Source: XYA12-FULL-58-9 sp001798605
GTDB lineage: Bacteria > Myxococcota > XYA12-FULL-58-9
Assembly (NCBI GenBank): GCA_036736205.1
Contig: DAINMX010000287.1
Coordinates: 1 to 7,479, forward strand
DNA: 7,479 bases
Direction of reading: 5' to 3'
Below the pieces are notes generated by a model. The model had not been told where the DNA came from and did no database searches. It was given only the letters and a program-made list of their open reading frames with translations. The first letter of the stretch is position 1; each line of letters starts with the position of its first letter. The position numbers were made by a program, and so were the translations under genes. Shown piece after piece: positions 6,648 to 7,479 of this stretch.

Positions 6648-7292
6648 TCACTGCTTACCATTTGCACGAACACTGTCCGATGCCCGAATGGCCCGGCGGA
6701 ATCCATCCACCATTCCTTTGAATTCGACGGCAAAGCCATCAGCCGTGCATCGTACGACAGTCCCACGGCAACCATGCACCTCTTCGACGACAGGAACCAG
6801 GTTGCGCTCCTTGATGATCGGCAACTGCACATAAATAACGGTGCCCACTGGGGGCGGCCGCTGGGCATGAATGCTGCAGCCGGTGGGAGACAGATCAATG
6901 AACGTAGAGCGGTATTGCGCCGTCCCCAGAAGCCAAAGAACCGGTACTGCGGATTCAAAGCGTTGCGCCCTTCGATGTTCCCCGAGTTTCGCGCCTTCGT
7001 AGACGAGCTCGACCAGAAGGTTACGAATGGATGACCGAAACTGTTCCGATTCGTCGGAAAATCGCAGACCCACACCGGTGGGATCGGACCGAATGACCCG
7101 ACCTTTGGCAATAACGCGACTGTTCTTATGTTCGATAGCGAGACACCTGGCGCTGCCAAGCCCCCACGGTTCTTCTGTGAGCAAAAAGACACCACCAACG
7201 CTGAGATCTCTCGCTTGATAGCTCGTTTGCGGCTCATCGACGTCAACGATAGTGATGGGTGCAACGGCGCGTGCAAAACGGCGCTGGCTCAT
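6648..7292 (-). CDS. Tandem PilZ-domain protein, putative c-di-GMP receptor
   Basis: PilZ domains bind the second messenger c-di-GMP through an RxxxR loop and a (D/N)xSxxG motif on the barrel. This 214-aa protein has two in a row. Domain 1 (about 1-98) has R4-x3-R8 and D29-L-S-V-G-G34. Domain 2 (about 105-205) has R107-x3-R111 and D133-L-S-P-T-G138. Both sets are complete, so binding at both sites is plausible. No other domain, signal peptide or membrane segment is seen, so it is probably a cytosolic adaptor. The ATG at 7292 has AAGGAG 5 nt upstream, a strong ribosome binding site. It is the first gene visible in the minus-strand series, 122 bp before cdaA (or overlapping it by 4 bp if CdaA starts at GTG 6651). 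Its target is unknown. Family assignment is from motifs; ligand binding is inferred. Confidence 0.88.
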   Translation of the reverse strand: MSQRRFARAVAPITIVDVDEPQTSYQARDLSVGGVFLLTEEPWGLGSARCLAIEHKNSRVIAKGRVIRSDPTGVGLRFSDESEQFRSSIRNLLVELVYEGAKLGEHRRAQRFESAVPVLWLLGTAQYRSTFIDLSPTGCSIHAQRPPPVGTVIYVQLPIIKERNLVPVVEEVHGCRGTVVRCTADGFAVEFKGMVDGFRRAIRASDSVRANGKQ

Positions 7293-7479
7293 GCGCTCTC
7301 CTTTCTTCCTCCCAGGCTAGCCAAGGATTGAGCCCAAGACAAACACGGGCGCACGAGGCCAAAACGTCCTCCCTGCATGCGTTGATCGGGATGGCCGTAT
7401 TTGTCGTATTTTGTCGTGCGAAGCATGCAACATTTTGCCCGCCTGCCCGATAACTATCAGTGAGCGGTGCTGGGCCAAG
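7293..7479 (-). promoter_or_regulatory. Non-coding leader upstream of pilZ, possible operon promoter region
   Basis: No credible gene lies in these 187 bp. On the minus strand a weak sigma-70-like pair can be read: TTGTCT (7337-7342), a 17-bp spacer, then TAGCCT (7314-7319). This would put the transcript start just ahead of the strong pilZ ribosome binding site. Further upstream are two tandem copies of GTATTTGTC / GTATTTTGTC (plus strand 7397-7405 and 7406-7415), flanked by GCATGC palindromes at 7375-7380 and 7423-7428. These could be protein-binding sites. The promoter matches are only partial (4/6 and 3/6), so this is a suggestion. Confidence 0.3.

Noticed and set aside
6185..7276. A 363-codon minus-strand open frame across pilZ and the start of cdaA
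   Set aside because: It overlaps both genes in another frame and is rich in Ser, Arg and Cys with no motif. The PilZ and DAC motifs in the competing frames are unambiguous, so this is a shadow.

Overview
This window looks like chromosomal housekeeping DNA from a Gram-negative bacterium. It is moderately GC-rich, with no mobile elements, tRNA, rRNA or CRISPR visible. The best guess is a deltaproteobacterial or myxococcal-type lineage. The gene order cdaA-ybbR-glmM-pdxJ-nnr-tsaE is, from memory, characteristic of those groups, and the tandem PilZ protein fits them too. The assignment is an inference from gene order, not from a database search.

Layout: almost everything lies on the minus strand and reads from right to left. 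At the right edge (7293-7479) is a non-coding leader. Then come a tandem PilZ-domain protein (7292-6648), a 122-bp gap, the diadenylate cyclase cdaA (6525-5710), a YbbR-domain membrane-anchored partner (5706-4771), phosphoglucosamine mutase glmM (4768-3404), pyridoxine 5'-phosphate synthase pdxJ (3366-2644), a bifunctional NAD(P)H-hydrate repair enzyme nnr (2574-1042) and tsaE (1017-544). The gaps are 3, 2, 37, 69 and 24 bp from cdaA to tsaE, so this is very probably one operon. The only plus-strand gene is a small protein of unknown function at the left (143-547), whose stop codon overlaps that of tsaE.

How the genes work together: CdaA makes the second messenger c-di-AMP, YbbR (CdaR-like) is its usual partner, and GlmM makes glucosamine-1-phosphate for peptidoglycan and LPS and can restrain CdaA in Firmicutes. 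The trio therefore links nucleotide signalling to cell-wall precursor supply. PdxJ (vitamin B6), Nnr (repair of damaged NAD(P)H) and TsaE (tRNA t6A modification) are housekeeping passengers.

Two features depart from the order I expect. The usual acpS between pdxJ and nnr is absent. Upstream of cdaA, where I would expect folP, there is a two-PilZ protein with both c-di-GMP-binding motifs intact. That places a putative c-di-GMP receptor next to a c-di-AMP synthase, which is the most interesting signal here. The rest of the window is well explained by known families.
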